Counted from the first letter of the stretch, positions 1-8,640 are shown. The stretch: 33,885 nucleotides of DNA from Acidimicrobiia bacterium (GCA_022824805.1 JAJDZE010000081.1:1-33885), one strand, 5' to 3'. Numbers and translations are program-made. Notes: generated by a model from the sequence alone, not told the origin.

Positions 1-229
1 GTTCTTGTGACCCGCCTTCGACAATGAGTACGCACGAACCCTCAATTGCCAGTGTGCCCTCGCGCAGATAATCGCTCTCGACAAACGGAGAACCGCGATG
101 CGGATGCTCCCACATGCCTTCAAATTCAGGCGCGTACGCCGTTCTGGGCCGCTCAGGTATACTGACGTGGCCGCAACCTGCCAGCACCGACGACGCCAGC
201 ATCAACAATGCGAGTGCTGCACATCTCAT
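1..229 (-). CDS. Partial lipoprotein, N-terminal 76 residues
   Basis: The minus strand opens with an ATG at 229 and stays open to the window edge, so only the first 76 residues are visible. They begin with a short basic start, a hydrophobic core rich in Ala and Leu, and the lipobox L-A-G-C at residues 16-19, so the mature protein should be attached to the outer face of the membrane through Cys19. The rest is polar, with no domain I recognise. It lies 67 bp downstream of the secreted protease gene on the same strand and may be co-transcribed with it. No clear ribosome binding site precedes the ATG. The function is unknown; the export and lipid anchor are read directly from the sequence. Confidence 0.7.
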   Translation of the reverse strand, partial: MRCAALALLMLASSVLAGCGHVSIPERPRTAYAPEFEGMWEHPHRGSPFVESDYLREGTLAIEGSCVLIVEGGSQE

Positions 230-296
230 GCGCAGTGTCGGTGAACGTCGAGGCGAAGCGTCGACATTGTTCCTTGTTCGCACCACTCTGCCGCTG

Positions 297-1775
297 CTAT
301 TCGAGGATGACACTTCCGGCTGTGAGGATGTCGACATTGAGGAACGACTTGACCTCGTCGATCGACGAGAAGTACGCGGCTGTCGCGGGTACGTAGCATC
401 GATTGGCGCGGGGAGTGCTTGTCAGGTGGATACCGCCCATATGGATGCCGTAGGCCACTCCGAGATTGAACCACGGCCCTCCACTGTCGCCACCACACGA
501 ATACAGCGACGACCCTTCGACTCGGACGAAGACGCTGCTGCACGTAATCGTGCGCCCTGTCTCGCTTCCGTAACGGCAGGCGTCGCTGGAAGTCGGCCGG
601 TAGCTGATGTCCGTCACGGTGCCACATGTCGTTCCCGTGCTTTTGCCTGTGTGGCAGACGTAGTCATTTTGCATCTGGCCACGTGTGGTGTCACCGTGAA
701 CATCGCAGACTGCGTGCCACCAGCCCGAAGTGTTGCAGACGTAATCGTCGTGGAGCGTGTGACCTGATCCTGTAGGAATGCTGTGGAATTGAGCGTCCGC
801 TCGACGGCTTTCGTAGCCCCTGACCCACGAGAGGCTCACACCTTGCATTGATTGGTTGTTGGAACAGTGTCCCGCAGTCACGATTCCGTGGACGCGGGTG
901 TCGCGGGTGATCGCGGCGAAGCCTGATGTGCAGGTCCGCATGCCGCGACCACCGTCGAATTCAGCGCTTGAGGCCACGCCACGGCCGTCGACTAACTCGT
1001 AGGCAACATCAATGTGGTCGTCGAGATCTCTGGACAACTGCGCGATCGCCGCCGTCAGCCGTGCGTCAGAGTTGTTCTGCTCGTCTGCGCGCCCGACAGG
1101 TCCCGACCTCCCGGTCGCGTGGGGATTGCTGGGACCGTGGGGCACCGCATCAGAGGCGAGTTCTGGGTCTATGCCGATATAGATGCCGTTCTTGCCAAGA
1201 TCGAGTCCGGTGAAGGTGACGATCGAGGAGAGTTCGTCGAGCCAGTCCGACCCAGAGGTGGACTCCCCGGTTCGGCCGACTGCGCCGACGGACTTGATGT
1301 CTCCGCCGTTGCCGAAGCGGTCTTGCGCGGCGAGCAATTCGGCGTGGCTGTGTGTGGCACCGGTACGGATCTGCACGTCGGTGTGGGCATCGGCAATGGC
1401 TGTGGACGCAGTGCTGGGAGGTTCGTCGCCCGTGAGCCATACCCAAGCAGTCAATGGCCCGTGATGGTCGATACCCCATCCCGCCAGCCGAGATGCCTCA
1501 GTGCTGCGCAGTGATGCGATGACCTCTTGCATCTTGGGGATGCGCTCAAGGCGTCGCTGTGCCTCTGTTGTTGTGACTGAGTAGTCAGACGCGTAAGAGG
1601 CCACGATCGGCGGGATCGTGGCCTCCGCGTCCAGAGCGGGCTCCGCGTGAGCGGCGGTTGGCAGGAGCGCACCGAGTGCTGCTGCGGCAACCAGCACGGC
1701 AATCAGTCGCCGTGCGTCTCGGCTCGGCGGGTCCCCTCGTGCTGATTGTGGGTAGTGGGGGTGTTGGTGGCGCAT
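297..1775 (-). CDS. Secreted chymotrypsin-fold (S1) serine protease with pro-region
   Basis: A 492-residue protein. Residues 1-44 form a signal peptide: a basic N-terminus, a hydrophobic Ala/Leu core and an A-H-A cleavage site. Residues 45-275 look like a long pro-region as in alpha-lytic or streptogrisin-type proteases. The catalytic domain carries His303 in TAGHC, a likely Asp327 in RRADAQF, and Ser431 in GGDSGGPW. The many cysteines suggest disulfides suited to an extracellular enzyme. Between the Asp and Ser motifs there are two similar segments starting DDYVC and NDYVC, the second of which matches the usual family pattern. The ATG at 1775 is well supported by AAAGGAG about 7 nt upstream. 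The substrate cannot be inferred. A lipoprotein gene follows at 229. Confidence 0.9.
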   Translation of the reverse strand: MRHQHPHYPQSARGDPPSRDARRLIAVLVAAAALGALLPTAAHAEPALDAEATIPPIVASYASDYSVTTTEAQRRLERIPKMQEVIASLRSTEASRLAGWGIDHHGPLTAWVWLTGDEPPSTASTAIADAHTDVQIRTGATHSHAELLAAQDRFGNGGDIKSVGAVGRTGESTSGSDWLDELSSIVTFTGLDLGKNGIYIGIDPELASDAVPHGPSNPHATGRSGPVGRADEQNNSDARLTAAIAQLSRDLDDHIDVAYELVDGRGVASSAEFDGGRGMRTCTSGFAAITRDTRVHGIVTAGHCSNNQSMQGVSLSWVRGYESRRADAQFHSIPTGSGHTLHDDYVCNTSGWWHAVCDVHGDTTRGQMQNDYVCHTGKSTGTTCGTVTDISYRPTSSDACRYGSETGRTITCSSVFVRVEGSSLYSCGGDSGGPWFNLGVAYGIHMGGIHLTSTPRANRCYVPATAAYFSSIDEVKSFLNVDILTAGSVILE

Positions 1776-1994
1776 GATGCTCTCCTTTCGAGCTACGGGC
1801 TCGGGCGAGACGGCTCGCCACGAACCTTCCGCTACGCCATACTTTCAGTAAGTAGCAGTACACGCGTGGATGTGCATGCTGAATCACAGTTGAGAAGACA
1901 TCGTCAGCCTCTTCGTGGAGCTGCTGAGTGAATCACGATGGCCAGCACCGGTCCTTGACCAGCGGGTATGCGATTCGGCCTCTGGCCGAGGGCA

Positions 1995-2765
1995 TCAAGC
2001 CATGGTGAGGCCGCCGCTGACCGACAGGGTCTGGCCGGTGATGTAGCCAGCTTCCTCGCTGCATAGGAAAACCACCGCAGCAGCGACCTCGTGCGGTTGC
2101 CCGATGCGCTTCATCGGCACAGCCCGAGCCATCGCCCCGATGATCTTGTCGCTCGTATCGGTGGCAGCGGCGATCTCTTCCAGCAGCGGGGTGTCGGTCG
2201 GGCCGGGGCACACCACGTTCGCGGTGATGCCGCGGCGCGCCACCTCGCGGGCGATGGTCTTGGTGAAGGCGATCACACCACCCTTGGCACCGGCATAGAC
2301 GGCCTCGCCCGAGGAGCCCACCCGGCCGGCATCGGAGCCGATGTTCACGATCCGCCCGAAGCCTGCTTCGATCATGGCAGGCAGGCATCCGTGCGTCGTG
2401 CGGAGCGGACCCTTGTAGTTGATCTCGATGACACGGTCCCAGAAGTCCTCATCGGTCGCCACGAAGGGTGTCAGCACGTCCCAGCCGGCGCAGTTGACCA
2501 GCACTTCGACTGGCCCGAGTTCGTTCGCCACCGTCTGCAGGCCGCCCGAGACGGCAGCGGCATCGGCCACGTCCATCTCGACGGCGATGGCTGTACCGCC
2601 CGCGGCGTTGATCATGGCGGCGGTCTCGGTGGCTTCGGGCACCCGCAGGTCGGCCACCGCCACACGCCGGCCGTCGCGGGCCAGCCCCAGGCAGATCTCG
2701 CGGCCGATGCCTCTGCCACCACCAGTCACCAGGGCCACCCGGGCTGTGCTGTCTGGGTCGCTCAC
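1995..2765 (-). CDS. SDR-family NAD(P)-dependent oxidoreductase, BadH-like
   Basis: A 256-residue classical short-chain dehydrogenase/reductase, the usual length for the family. The Rossmann dinucleotide loop is GGGRGIG at residues 15-21, NCAGW near 91-95 replaces the common NNAG, and the catalytic Ser144, Tyr157 and Lys161 are all present. The C-terminal substrate loop begins PGPTDTP. The NCAGWD segment resembles 2-hydroxycyclohexanecarboxyl-CoA dehydrogenases and 3-oxoacyl-ACP reductases, so a hydroxyacyl-CoA-type substrate is plausible but not proven. It starts 40 bp downstream of the F420-dependent oxidoreductase gene on the same strand, which suggests an operon and a shared catabolic pathway. 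Confidence 0.88.
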   Translation of the reverse strand: MSDPDSTARVALVTGGGRGIGREICLGLARDGRRVAVADLRVPEATETAAMINAAGGTAIAVEMDVADAAAVSGGLQTVANELGPVEVLVNCAGWDVLTPFVATDEDFWDRVIEINYKGPLRTTHGCLPAMIEAGFGRIVNIGSDAGRVGSSGEAVYAGAKGGVIAFTKTIAREVARRGITANVVCPGPTDTPLLEEIAAATDTSDKIIGAMARAVPMKRIGQPHEVAAAVVFLCSEEAGYITGQTLSVSGGLTMA

Positions 2766-2805
2766 GTCGTCATCCTGTCGTCAAGCGCTTGGGCTGTGAG
2801 GTGCT

Positions 2806-3834
2806 CTAGGAGCGGGTGGCCTGCGCCACGTCGCCCCACTTGTGGACCATGTCGGGGTCCTTGCGGATCTGTTCCTCCGCCAGGTACATCACCACCCGGC
2901 TTGCGGTGCCCGCGTAGCGGTCCTTGAGACGGTCGGCCATTTCGTTCCAGGGAGCGACCAGCGCGAAATGCTCCAGCATGTCGTCGGTGATGCAATCGGC
3001 CATGCCGGCGATGTCGCCAGCAGCCATGCGTTCGCGCAGCGCCGCGGTCACCCCTTCGTAGCCCAGGTCGGTGAACTGGAACGAGTAGTTCGGCGTGGTG
3101 CCGTAGAAGGCGATCTGCGTCTTGGCTCGGCGGACGAGCGGTGCCAGCTCCTCGGGGGAGTCGCCCGGCGCGGCGAAGACCGGCACGATGAGGTCGATCT
3201 CATCGACGCCGCGACCAGTCCGCTCGGCGCCCCGGGCCACTTCGGGCAGGAGTCGCTCGCGGATGTAGTGCATGGTGTGCATCGGGTGCACGTGCACGCC
3301 GTCGGCAACCTCGCCGGCCACCCCGTTCATGATCGGCCCAACCGATGAGATGTCGACCTTCACGTCGCCGTAGTCGTGGCTGCGCGGCGCCCACTGCGCC
3401 GGCAGCAGGCTCAGGTTGAAGAACTCGCCTTCATAGCTAAGCTTCTCTTCCCGCCGGAACGCCCGCAGGCACGCCTGCACTGCTCCCACGTAGTCGCGCA
3501 TGCGCGCCGCCGGCCGATCGAACTCGGCGCCGTAGCGCCGCACGATGTGACCCTTCACCTGGCTGCCGAGCCCCAGCCGGAACTGGCCGTTGGTCTCGTC
3601 GGCCAGTTCCCAGGCGATCTGGGCCGACACCATCGGGCTGCGAGGGAAGGCCACGGCGATGCCAGTGGTGAAGGTCAGGCTGGGGGCTGCCATGGCGGCC
3701 GCAGCGAGCTGCATCCACGGCACTTGGCCGGTCTCGGTGTACAGCATCCCGGAGAAACCGGCACCCTCCACTTTGCGGGCCAGATCAGCCGCATCGCTCC
3801 AGGTGGACGAGCCGGTCATCAGGTCGAATTCCAC
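2806..3834 (-). CDS. LLM-class F420-dependent oxidoreductase (TIGR03617-like)
   Basis: A 342-residue luciferase-like monooxygenase-fold protein. Visible family marks are an early acidic/aromatic strand, GIAVAFPRSP, and QFRLGLGSQVKGHIVRRYG, typical of F420-binding LLM oxidoreductases of actinobacteria; the overall pattern resembles the TIGR03617 (MSMEG_2256) group. The start is GTG at 3834, chosen because AGGAGG sits about 6 nt upstream. These enzymes use reduced deazaflavin F420 to act on varied organic substrates; the substrate here is unknown. The SDR gene follows after 40 bp, so the two are probably translated from one mRNA. The presence of this family supports an F420-producing actinobacterium. 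Confidence 0.87.
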   Translation of the reverse strand: MEFDLMTGSSTWSDAADLARKVEGAGFSGMLYTETGQVPWMQLAAAAMAAPSLTFTTGIAVAFPRSPMVSAQIAWELADETNGQFRLGLGSQVKGHIVRRYGAEFDRPAARMRDYVGAVQACLRAFRREEKLSYEGEFFNLSLLPAQWAPRSHDYGDVKVDISSVGPIMNGVAGEVADGVHVHPMHTMHYIRERLLPEVARGAERTGRGVDEIDLIVPVFAAPGDSPEELAPLVRRAKTQIAFYGTTPNYSFQFTDLGYEGVTAALRERMAAGDIAGMADCITDDMLEHFALVAPWNEMADRLKDRYAGTASRVVMYLAEEQIRKDPDMVHKWGDVAQATRS

Positions 3835-4011
3835 GATGTGCCTCCTGTGAGCACGAACTCGCTCAACGTAGCCGCAGCAGAAGCGGGCGTCTTGGTCGTC
3901 ATACCGCAGCGGCGAGCGATTCGGCGTCGTTGGTAACGTGGATATACGCCATCGGATGGGCGGCGTGCAAGCCCTGTCCCTTCAATCGAGCCGCTTCGAT
4001 CTGGAGGACGA

Positions 4012-4281
4012 ATGATGGGGCCCAACGAGAGCCAACGCTTGGCATTGATGCATCGACTGGTCGACGTACTGGGAGAGCAGGAGGCAGTGACCCTGATGGA
4101 CTCGCTCCCCGCGTACGACTGGCCTGAAGTCGCCACGAAGGCCGATGTCGCGCGCGCAGTCGAGACGCTGCGAAGCGAGGTGACGTTGATGCTCGCAAGA
4201 CAGACGCGAACCTTGGTGTTTGTTGTCGTCGGATTCGCAGTCAGCCTGTGGCTGGCATTGCTGGTGCCAGTGCTGGCCTGA
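4012..4281 (+). CDS. Small protein with C-terminal membrane helix
   Basis: An 89-residue protein (88 if the second ATG at 4015 is used). The N-terminal 50 residues are charged and predicted helical, with ATKADVARAVETLRSEV looking like a short coiled coil; the last 23 residues form a single membrane helix ending VPVLA. This layout resembles small DUF1640-like coiled-coil membrane proteins, but I cannot assign a family with certainty. GGAGGA lies just upstream of the tandem ATGs, so translation is well supported. It is divergent from the F420 oxidoreductase, and copy A of the dispersed repeat follows its stop codon after about 60 bp. Confidence 0.65.
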   Translation: MMGPNESQRLALMHRLVDVLGEQEAVTLMDSLPAYDWPEVATKADVARAVETLRSEVTLMLARQTRTLVFVVVGFAVSLWLALLVPVLA

Positions 4282-4340
4282 GAATCGCATGGTCGGCTGG
4301 CATACGCTGCGACGATGGCGCGGAGGCTGAGCCGGATCGC

Positions 4341-4401
4341 GAAGCCGTGGCCCGAGCGGCCCGTGAGCGCAATCACACAAGCACTGGGAACAAGAGCGGG
4401 A
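4341..4401 (+). repeat. Dispersed intergenic repeat, copy A
   Basis: First of three related copies of about 60 bp, all on the plus strand. The 17-base core CCGAGCGGCCCGTGAGC is identical in all three and is followed about 25 bases later by GGAACAAGAGCGGGA, which differs by one base in copy B. GGCC-CGAGC-GGCC can fold as a small hairpin. In copies A and C the similarity extends about 20 bases further upstream (GGCTGAGCC and GCGAAGCC). This copy ends 4 nt before the acyl-CoA ligase ATG. Confidence 0.75.
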
Positions 4402-4405
4402 AGTG

Positions 4406-6073
4406 ATGTCGGAGCAACGAGAAGGCAATGCAGTCTGCGTTTCCTCTGAGGGAGCGACGTACGACTGGCTGCTGCTCGGCGACGCTGTCGACCGGGCGGC
4501 CCGCAAATGGGGGCACCGTCCTGCGGTGATCTTCGGCGACCGCCGCTGGACGTATTCCGATTTCGCCGACGAAGTGGACCGGGTGGCCAAGGGGCTGATG
4601 GCGCTGGGTGCCCAGATCGGCGATCACGTTGCGGTGTGGATGACCAACCTGCCCGAGTGGCTGTGGCTGCAGTACGCCATCCCCAAGGTGGGCGGCTGCA
4701 TCGTGCCGCTCAACACCCGGTACCGCACCGACGACGTGGCCTACACGGTGGCGCAGTCGGAGAGCCGGTTCATGATCTCGATCGACCAGTCGGGACCGAT
4801 CGACTACCGCCAGATGCTCTGTGAGGCCTACCCGCAGATCATCGCAGCCGGCCATTTGGAACAGTTGGTGTTCACTGGCGCTGCCCGCGACGACGCCTTG
4901 GCCGATGCGATGAGCTGGGACGATCTGCTCACCGCAGGGGAGAGCGTCTCCGATGAGGAGCTGGCCGCCCGTGCCGCCAGCGTGACCGTCGACGACCGCA
5001 TGATGCTGGCGTACACGTCGGGCACCACCGGTCACCCCAAGGGCGTGGTGCACACCCACCGCCCGCTGCGCAACAGCCGTGAGCGCTCGATGCTGCTGGG
5101 CCATACCAGCAACGACATCCACATGAGCTACCTGCCGCTGTTCCACCTGTTCGGCTATGGCGAGGTGTCGATACAGGCGGTGCTCACCGGCGGCTGCCAA
5201 GTGCTGTTCGACGTCTTCGACCCCGCAGCGGTGCTGGCGGAAGTGGAATCACGGGGCGGCACGGTCCTGCACGGGTTCGACTCGCACTGGGGTGACCTGC
5301 TGCGAGCCCAAGACGAGCACCCCCGCGACGTGTCCAGCCTCCGCATGGGAACGCTCGCGGCCGGCATGGAGTCGTCGACCCCGATTGCCCGGCGGGCTCA
5401 AGAAGTGTTCTGCCCGACCATTTCCGGCTGGGGCATGAGCGAGTCATGGGCGTTCGTGAGCTGCAGCCATCCCACCCACTCCGTCGAGCAACGCACCGAG
5501 GCCTCCGGCTACCCCATGGACGGCATCGAGTACCAGATCCGCGACCTCGACACGGGCGCCGAATGCCCGGCCGACACCCCCGGAGCGCTGTTCGTCCGCG
5601 GCTACACCGTGATGGAGGAGTACTGGCGCCGCCCCGAGGCCACAGCCGAAGTGCTCGGCGACGACGGCTGGCTCGACACCGGCGACATCGCCAGGATGCG
5701 CCCCGACGGCCATGCCGTGTTCATCGGCCGCCACAAGGACATGCTCAAGGTCGGCGGAGAGAACGTCTCACCAGCCGAAGTGGAGGGCTACCTGCTCGAA
5801 GTCGACGGTGTCGAGCAGATAGCAGTAGTCGGCTACCCCGACCCCCGCCTCGTCGAGGTCCCGGTGGCGTTCGTGCAACTCACCGAGACTGCCCCACCAG
5901 GCATCACCGAGGACACGCTCATCGAGCGCTGCCGAGGGCGCATCGCCAGCTTCAAGATTCCCCGAAGAGTGATCTTCGTAGATGCGATGCCTGCCACGCC
6001 CTCCGGCAAGATCCGCAAGGTCGAGCTACGCGACTGGGCCCTGCGAGACCTCGGCGACCCCCACCACGCCTAG
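4406..6073 (+). CDS. Acyl-CoA synthetase / AMP-dependent ligase
   Basis: A 555-residue adenylate-forming enzyme of the acyl-CoA ligase family. It carries the AMP-binding P-loop YTSGTTGHPKG near residue 205, the GWGMSE motif, the hinge region DGWLDTGD with IGRHKDMLKVGGEN, and the C-terminal catalytic lysine in PSGKIRK. It should activate a carboxylic acid with ATP and CoA; chain length cannot be read from sequence. I prefer the ATG at 4406; an in-frame GTG at 4403 directly precedes it and no strong ribosome binding site separates them. Copy A of the dispersed repeat occupies its leader. Its stop overlaps the stop of the convergent acyl-CoA dehydrogenase gene. Confidence 0.92.
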   Translation: MSEQREGNAVCVSSEGATYDWLLLGDAVDRAARKWGHRPAVIFGDRRWTYSDFADEVDRVAKGLMALGAQIGDHVAVWMTNLPEWLWLQYAIPKVGGCIVPLNTRYRTDDVAYTVAQSESRFMISIDQSGPIDYRQMLCEAYPQIIAAGHLEQLVFTGAARDDALADAMSWDDLLTAGESVSDEELAARAASVTVDDRMMLAYTSGTTGHPKGVVHTHRPLRNSRERSMLLGHTSNDIHMSYLPLFHLFGYGEVSIQAVLTGGCQVLFDVFDPAAVLAEVESRGGTVLHGFDSHWGDLLRAQDEHPRDVSSLRMGTLAAGMESSTPIARRAQEVFCPTISGWGMSESWAFVSCSHPTHSVEQRTEASGYPMDGIEYQIRDLDTGAECPADTPGALFVRGYTVMEEYWRRPEATAEVLGDDGWLDTGDIARMRPDGHAVFIGRHKDMLKVGGENVSPAEVEGYLLEVDGVEQIAVVGYPDPRLVEVPVAFVQLTETAPPGITEDTLIERCRGRIASFKIPRRVIFVDAMPATPSGKIRKVELRDWALRDLGDPHHA

Positions 6074-7374
6074 GGGCCAGAGAACGCCATGGCTGGAGCG
6101 ATCGGCCCGCCGAGCGTGTGATCAGCGGCATGTCCCATGGCACGCTCGCTCTCGCGGCTCTTGACCTCCGATCGGGCCACGACATGGTGATGCACCTCAT
6201 CGGGCCCATCGGCCAGCCGCAGCGTGCGCTGTGCATGCCACATGTCCGCCAGCGGGAACCACTGCGAGACGCCGGCGGCGCCGTGCATCTGGATGGCCTC
6301 GTTGATGATGTCGCAGCACTTCTCGGGCACCATCGCCTTGACAGCGCTCACCCAGATGCGGGCTTCGGCATTGCCGAGGGTGTCCATGGCCTTGGCCGCC
6401 CGCAGCACCATCAGCCGCATGGCCTCGACCTCAATGCGGGACCGCGACACGATCTCCATGTTCTTGCCCAGGTTGATGAGCTTCTTGCCGAAGCCCTCGC
6501 GTGACAGGCCGCGGTCAACCATCATCTCGATGGCCTTCTCGGCGGCGCCGATGGAGCGCATGCAGTGGTGGATGCGACCCGGGCCCAGCCGGAGCTGGCT
6601 GATCTCGAAGCCGCGGCCCTCGCCGAGCAGGATGTTGTCCTTCGGCACGCGCACGTCTTCGAACGTGATGTGCATGTGTCCGTGAGGTGCGTCGTCGGCG
6701 CCGAAGACATGCATGGGTCCGAGGATGTTGACGCCGGGCGTGTCGATCGGCACGAGGATCTGCGATTGCTGCTTGTAGGTGTCGGCGTCGGGGTTGGTGC
6801 GGACCATGGTGATCATGATCTTGCAGCGCGGGTCGCCGGCACCTGAGATGTAGAACTTCTCGCCGTTGATCAGCCACTCGTCGCCGTCGAGCACGGCGTT
6901 GGTCTGCACCTGCTTTGCGTCCGAACTCATCACGGCCGGCTCGGTCATGGCGTAGGCCGAGCGGATCTTGCCTTCGAGCAGCGGTTCGAGCCACTGTTTC
7001 TTCTGTTCGGGGGTGCCGACACGCTCGATGACTTCCATGTTGCCGGTGTCGGGTGCTGAGCAGTTCAGGCATTCCGAGGCCAGCCGGTTCTTGCCCAGCT
7101 CATTGGCGATGTAGGCGTAGTCGAGATTGCTCAGGCCCTCGCCGGTGTCGGCGTCGGGCAGGAAGAAGTTCCACAGCCCCTGCTCGCGTGCTTTCGTCTT
7201 GGCACTCTCCAGCAGCTCGAGCTGACCGGGCGCCCAGCTCCAGCGGTCTTCGCGGTTCTCGCCCATCCGGTGGAATTCCTCGGTGATGGGGTCGACCTCG
7301 TCGCGGATGAACGCCTTGACCGCTTCGTACAGCGGCTCGACTTCGGTGGACATCCGAAGATCGAAATCGTCCAT
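6070..7374 (-). CDS. Acyl-CoA dehydrogenase, ACAD10/11-like
   Basis: A flavoprotein of about 434 residues from the ATG at 7374. It has the family segments YAMTEPAVMSSDAKQ (FAD and substrate binding), EWLINGEKFYISGAGDP, and C-terminal IQMHGAAGVSQ with TLRLADGPDEVH, typical of ACAD10/ACAD11-type dehydrogenases. It would introduce a 2,3 double bond into an acyl-CoA. The frame stays open to a GTG at 7404; I prefer 7374 because homologues begin close to this Met. No good ribosome binding site is visible at either. It converges on the acyl-CoA ligase and shares the palindromic tetramer CTAG, which supplies both stop codons. Confidence 0.9.
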   Translation of the reverse strand: MDDFDLRMSTEVEPLYEAVKAFIRDEVDPITEEFHRMGENREDRWSWAPGQLELLESAKTKAREQGLWNFFLPDADTGEGLSNLDYAYIANELGKNRLASECLNCSAPDTGNMEVIERVGTPEQKKQWLEPLLEGKIRSAYAMTEPAVMSSDAKQVQTNAVLDGDEWLINGEKFYISGAGDPRCKIMITMVRTNPDADTYKQQSQILVPIDTPGVNILGPMHVFGADDAPHGHMHITFEDVRVPKDNILLGEGRGFEISQLRLGPGRIHHCMRSIGAAEKAIEMMVDRGLSREGFGKKLINLGKNMEIVSRSRIEVEAMRLMVLRAAKAMDTLGNAEARIWVSAVKAMVPEKCCDIINEAIQMHGAAGVSQWFPLADMWHAQRTLRLADGPDEVHHHVVARSEVKSRESERAMGHAADHTLGGPIAPAMAFSGP

Positions 7375-7541
7375 GCTCGCGGACTTCAATGCTCCGCCAA
7401 CCACAGCTGCTCCCCTCGTGTGCTCGCCGGCCGCAGGTCTGCCGCTGGCGCAGTGAACCCTACCGAGATCGGTTCTGGGAGGCCGAGCCCCGCTCCGCCT
7501 ATCCCCTGGCGGGCTGGGGCGCGCCGGTACCTTCGGATGCC

Positions 7542-7934
7542 ATGTTGCAGTGTGTTCGAGGGATGTGCACCGAGATGGCCACCGCAGGGCTGGGCTACGA
7601 CGTGCCGGGAACGAGGGCGTGGCTGTACGACCTCGATGCAGCCACCATTGCCGGCACCTCCCGTCAGCGCGACATGATCATGCCGCTGTGCCGGACCCAC
7701 GCCGATCGGATCAAAGTTCCGGTCGGGTGGGTGCTCGATGATCAGCGAACCCCCGAGCCAGAACCGGTCGTGGCCCGGCCTGAGCCGAGCACAGTGGCCG
7801 CCGACAGCGCCGAGCCGCTCTTCAAACCCCGGTCCCGGCCTGAGCCGGCCGAGATGCCGCAGCCAGAGCCCGCCCGCGAACCCGCACCGCCGTCACTGCT
7901 CGAACGCGCCTTCCGGGCAGCACCCGCCCGTTAG
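7542..7934 (+). CDS. DUF3499-like small protein with Cys/His cluster
   Basis: A 130-residue protein from the ATG at 7542. The first 70 residues contain CVRGMC and, about 48 residues on, LCRTHADRIKVPVGW, matching the actinobacterial DUF3499 pattern in which cysteines and a histidine probably bind a metal. The remainder is a Pro/Glu-rich low-complexity tail ending in a short basic helix. The frame is open further upstream to 7389, but that part is Arg/Pro-rich and unlike protein, so the later ATG is preferred. Function is unknown. Its stop overlaps that of the convergent gene at 7931. Confidence 0.62.
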   Translation: MLQCVRGMCTEMATAGLGYDVPGTRAWLYDLDAATIAGTSRQRDMIMPLCRTHADRIKVPVGWVLDDQRTPEPEPVVARPEPSTVAADSAEPLFKPRSRPEPAEMPQPEPAREPAPPSLLERAFRAAPAR

Positions 7935-8218
7935 AGCAGGCTTGCTTTCCGGGCGGCGGTCAGCACCAGACGCCCCCGGGGGTTCAAGCTCGCCCGGTAG
8001 CGAACGCCCTCGGCGTCGGTCAGCACCAGCTCGTTGCCTTCGCTGGCGACGTGGAGTTCAACGCCGATTTCCGCAGAGAGCTCGGCCCGGCTGGCCTCCA
8101 GCGCGGCCCGCATGGCGCTGCGCCGCTGCGCTTCGTAGAGGTCCATGTCGTATTCGACAAAGTCCCCCGGCTCAGTTCCAGACGGCCGCACAAGACAAAC
8201 AATGTCACAAGCGGTCAT
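7931..8218 (-). CDS. Hypothetical small protein
   Basis: A 95-residue minus-strand frame with ordinary protein composition. Its middle (YDMDLYEAQRRSAMRAALEAS) is helical and its end (LVLTDAEGVRYRASLNPRG) is beta-like. I do not recognise the family. No ribosome binding site is seen at the ATG at 8218; an internal ATG at 8146 is an alternative start. It converges on the DUF3499-like gene, the two stops sharing bases in TTAG, a tight packing that mildly supports both genes being real. It is divergent from the zinc-ribbon membrane protein gene at 8260. Confidence 0.5.
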   Translation of the reverse strand: MTACDIVCLVRPSGTEPGDFVEYDMDLYEAQRRSAMRAALEASRAELSAEIGVELHVASEGNELVLTDAEGVRYRASLNPRGRLVLTAARKASLL

Positions 8219-8259
8219 GCGCTTACGGCAAGAAACGTGCGCGCCAGTAGCGTGAGCGC

Positions 8260-8517
8260 GTGAGCTTGTGGCTGGCCGTGCCGCTCTCGCTGATGTTCAT
8301 CTACATCGTGTACCGGCTCGGCCTGCGAATGATGGCCACGTTCTCGCGGCCGATTCCCCCGCCGCCCCCGCCAGGGGAGCTGCGACGGGTGCGCCTCACC
8401 TACCGGTGCAGCCTCTGCGGTACCGAGATGCGCATGACCCGCGCCCCGGTGCAAAATCCGGAGCCGCCCCGCTGCTGCAGCGAAGACATGGATCTCATAG
8501 CCAACGCCGACGAATAG
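8260..8517 (+). CDS. Small membrane-anchored zinc-ribbon protein
   Basis: An 85-residue protein starting at GTG 8260. Residues 1-20 form one membrane helix, residues 32-37 are a run of six prolines, and the C-terminal half has CSLCGTEM and, 22 residues later, RCCSEDM, which looks like a rubredoxin-type or zinc-ribbon metal site facing the cytoplasm. The family is not recognised. There is no Shine-Dalgarno sequence, as for several other genes here. Copy B of the dispersed repeat starts 8 bp after its stop. Confidence 0.6.
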   Translation: MSLWLAVPLSLMFIYIVYRLGLRMMATFSRPIPPPPPPGELRRVRLTYRCSLCGTEMRMTRAPVQNPEPPRCCSEDMDLIANADE

Positions 8518-8524
8518 GAGCGCT

Positions 8525-8582
8525 GCCGGGGTCCGAGCGGCCCGTGAGCTCGGTCACATGAGCACTCGGAACACGAGCGGGA
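8525..8582 (+). repeat. Dispersed intergenic repeat, copy B
   Basis: Second copy of the element, same strand as A and C. It has the invariant 17-base core and GGAACACGAGCGGGA. The hairpin arm reads GGGTC against GGCCC, so a G-T wobble keeps the pairing. The upstream extension shared by A and C is absent because the copy abuts the preceding gene. Confidence 0.7.
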
Positions 8583-8594
8583 TGCAAAGCGTTG

Positions 8595-8625
8595 TTTCCC
8601 ACAGGTTTTCCACAGTCTGGGGAAA
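8595..8625. promoter_or_regulatory. Two DnaA-box-like 9-mers within an imperfect inverted repeat
   Basis: TTTCCCACA (8595-8603) and TTTTCCACA (8606-8614) resemble the DnaA box TTATCCACA and lie 11 bp apart in the same orientation. The stretch is also an imperfect inverted repeat, TTTCCCACAG against CTGGGGAAA, between two convergent genes, so a bidirectional terminator stem is an alternative. No U-rich tail is seen. Confidence 0.35.
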
Positions 8626-8640
8626 GTTACATCCGTGTCA

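Noticed and set aside
1976-1988. CGGCC-TCT-GGCCG hairpin after the SDR gene as a terminator
   Set aside because: Stem is short and no U-rich tract follows on the minus strand.
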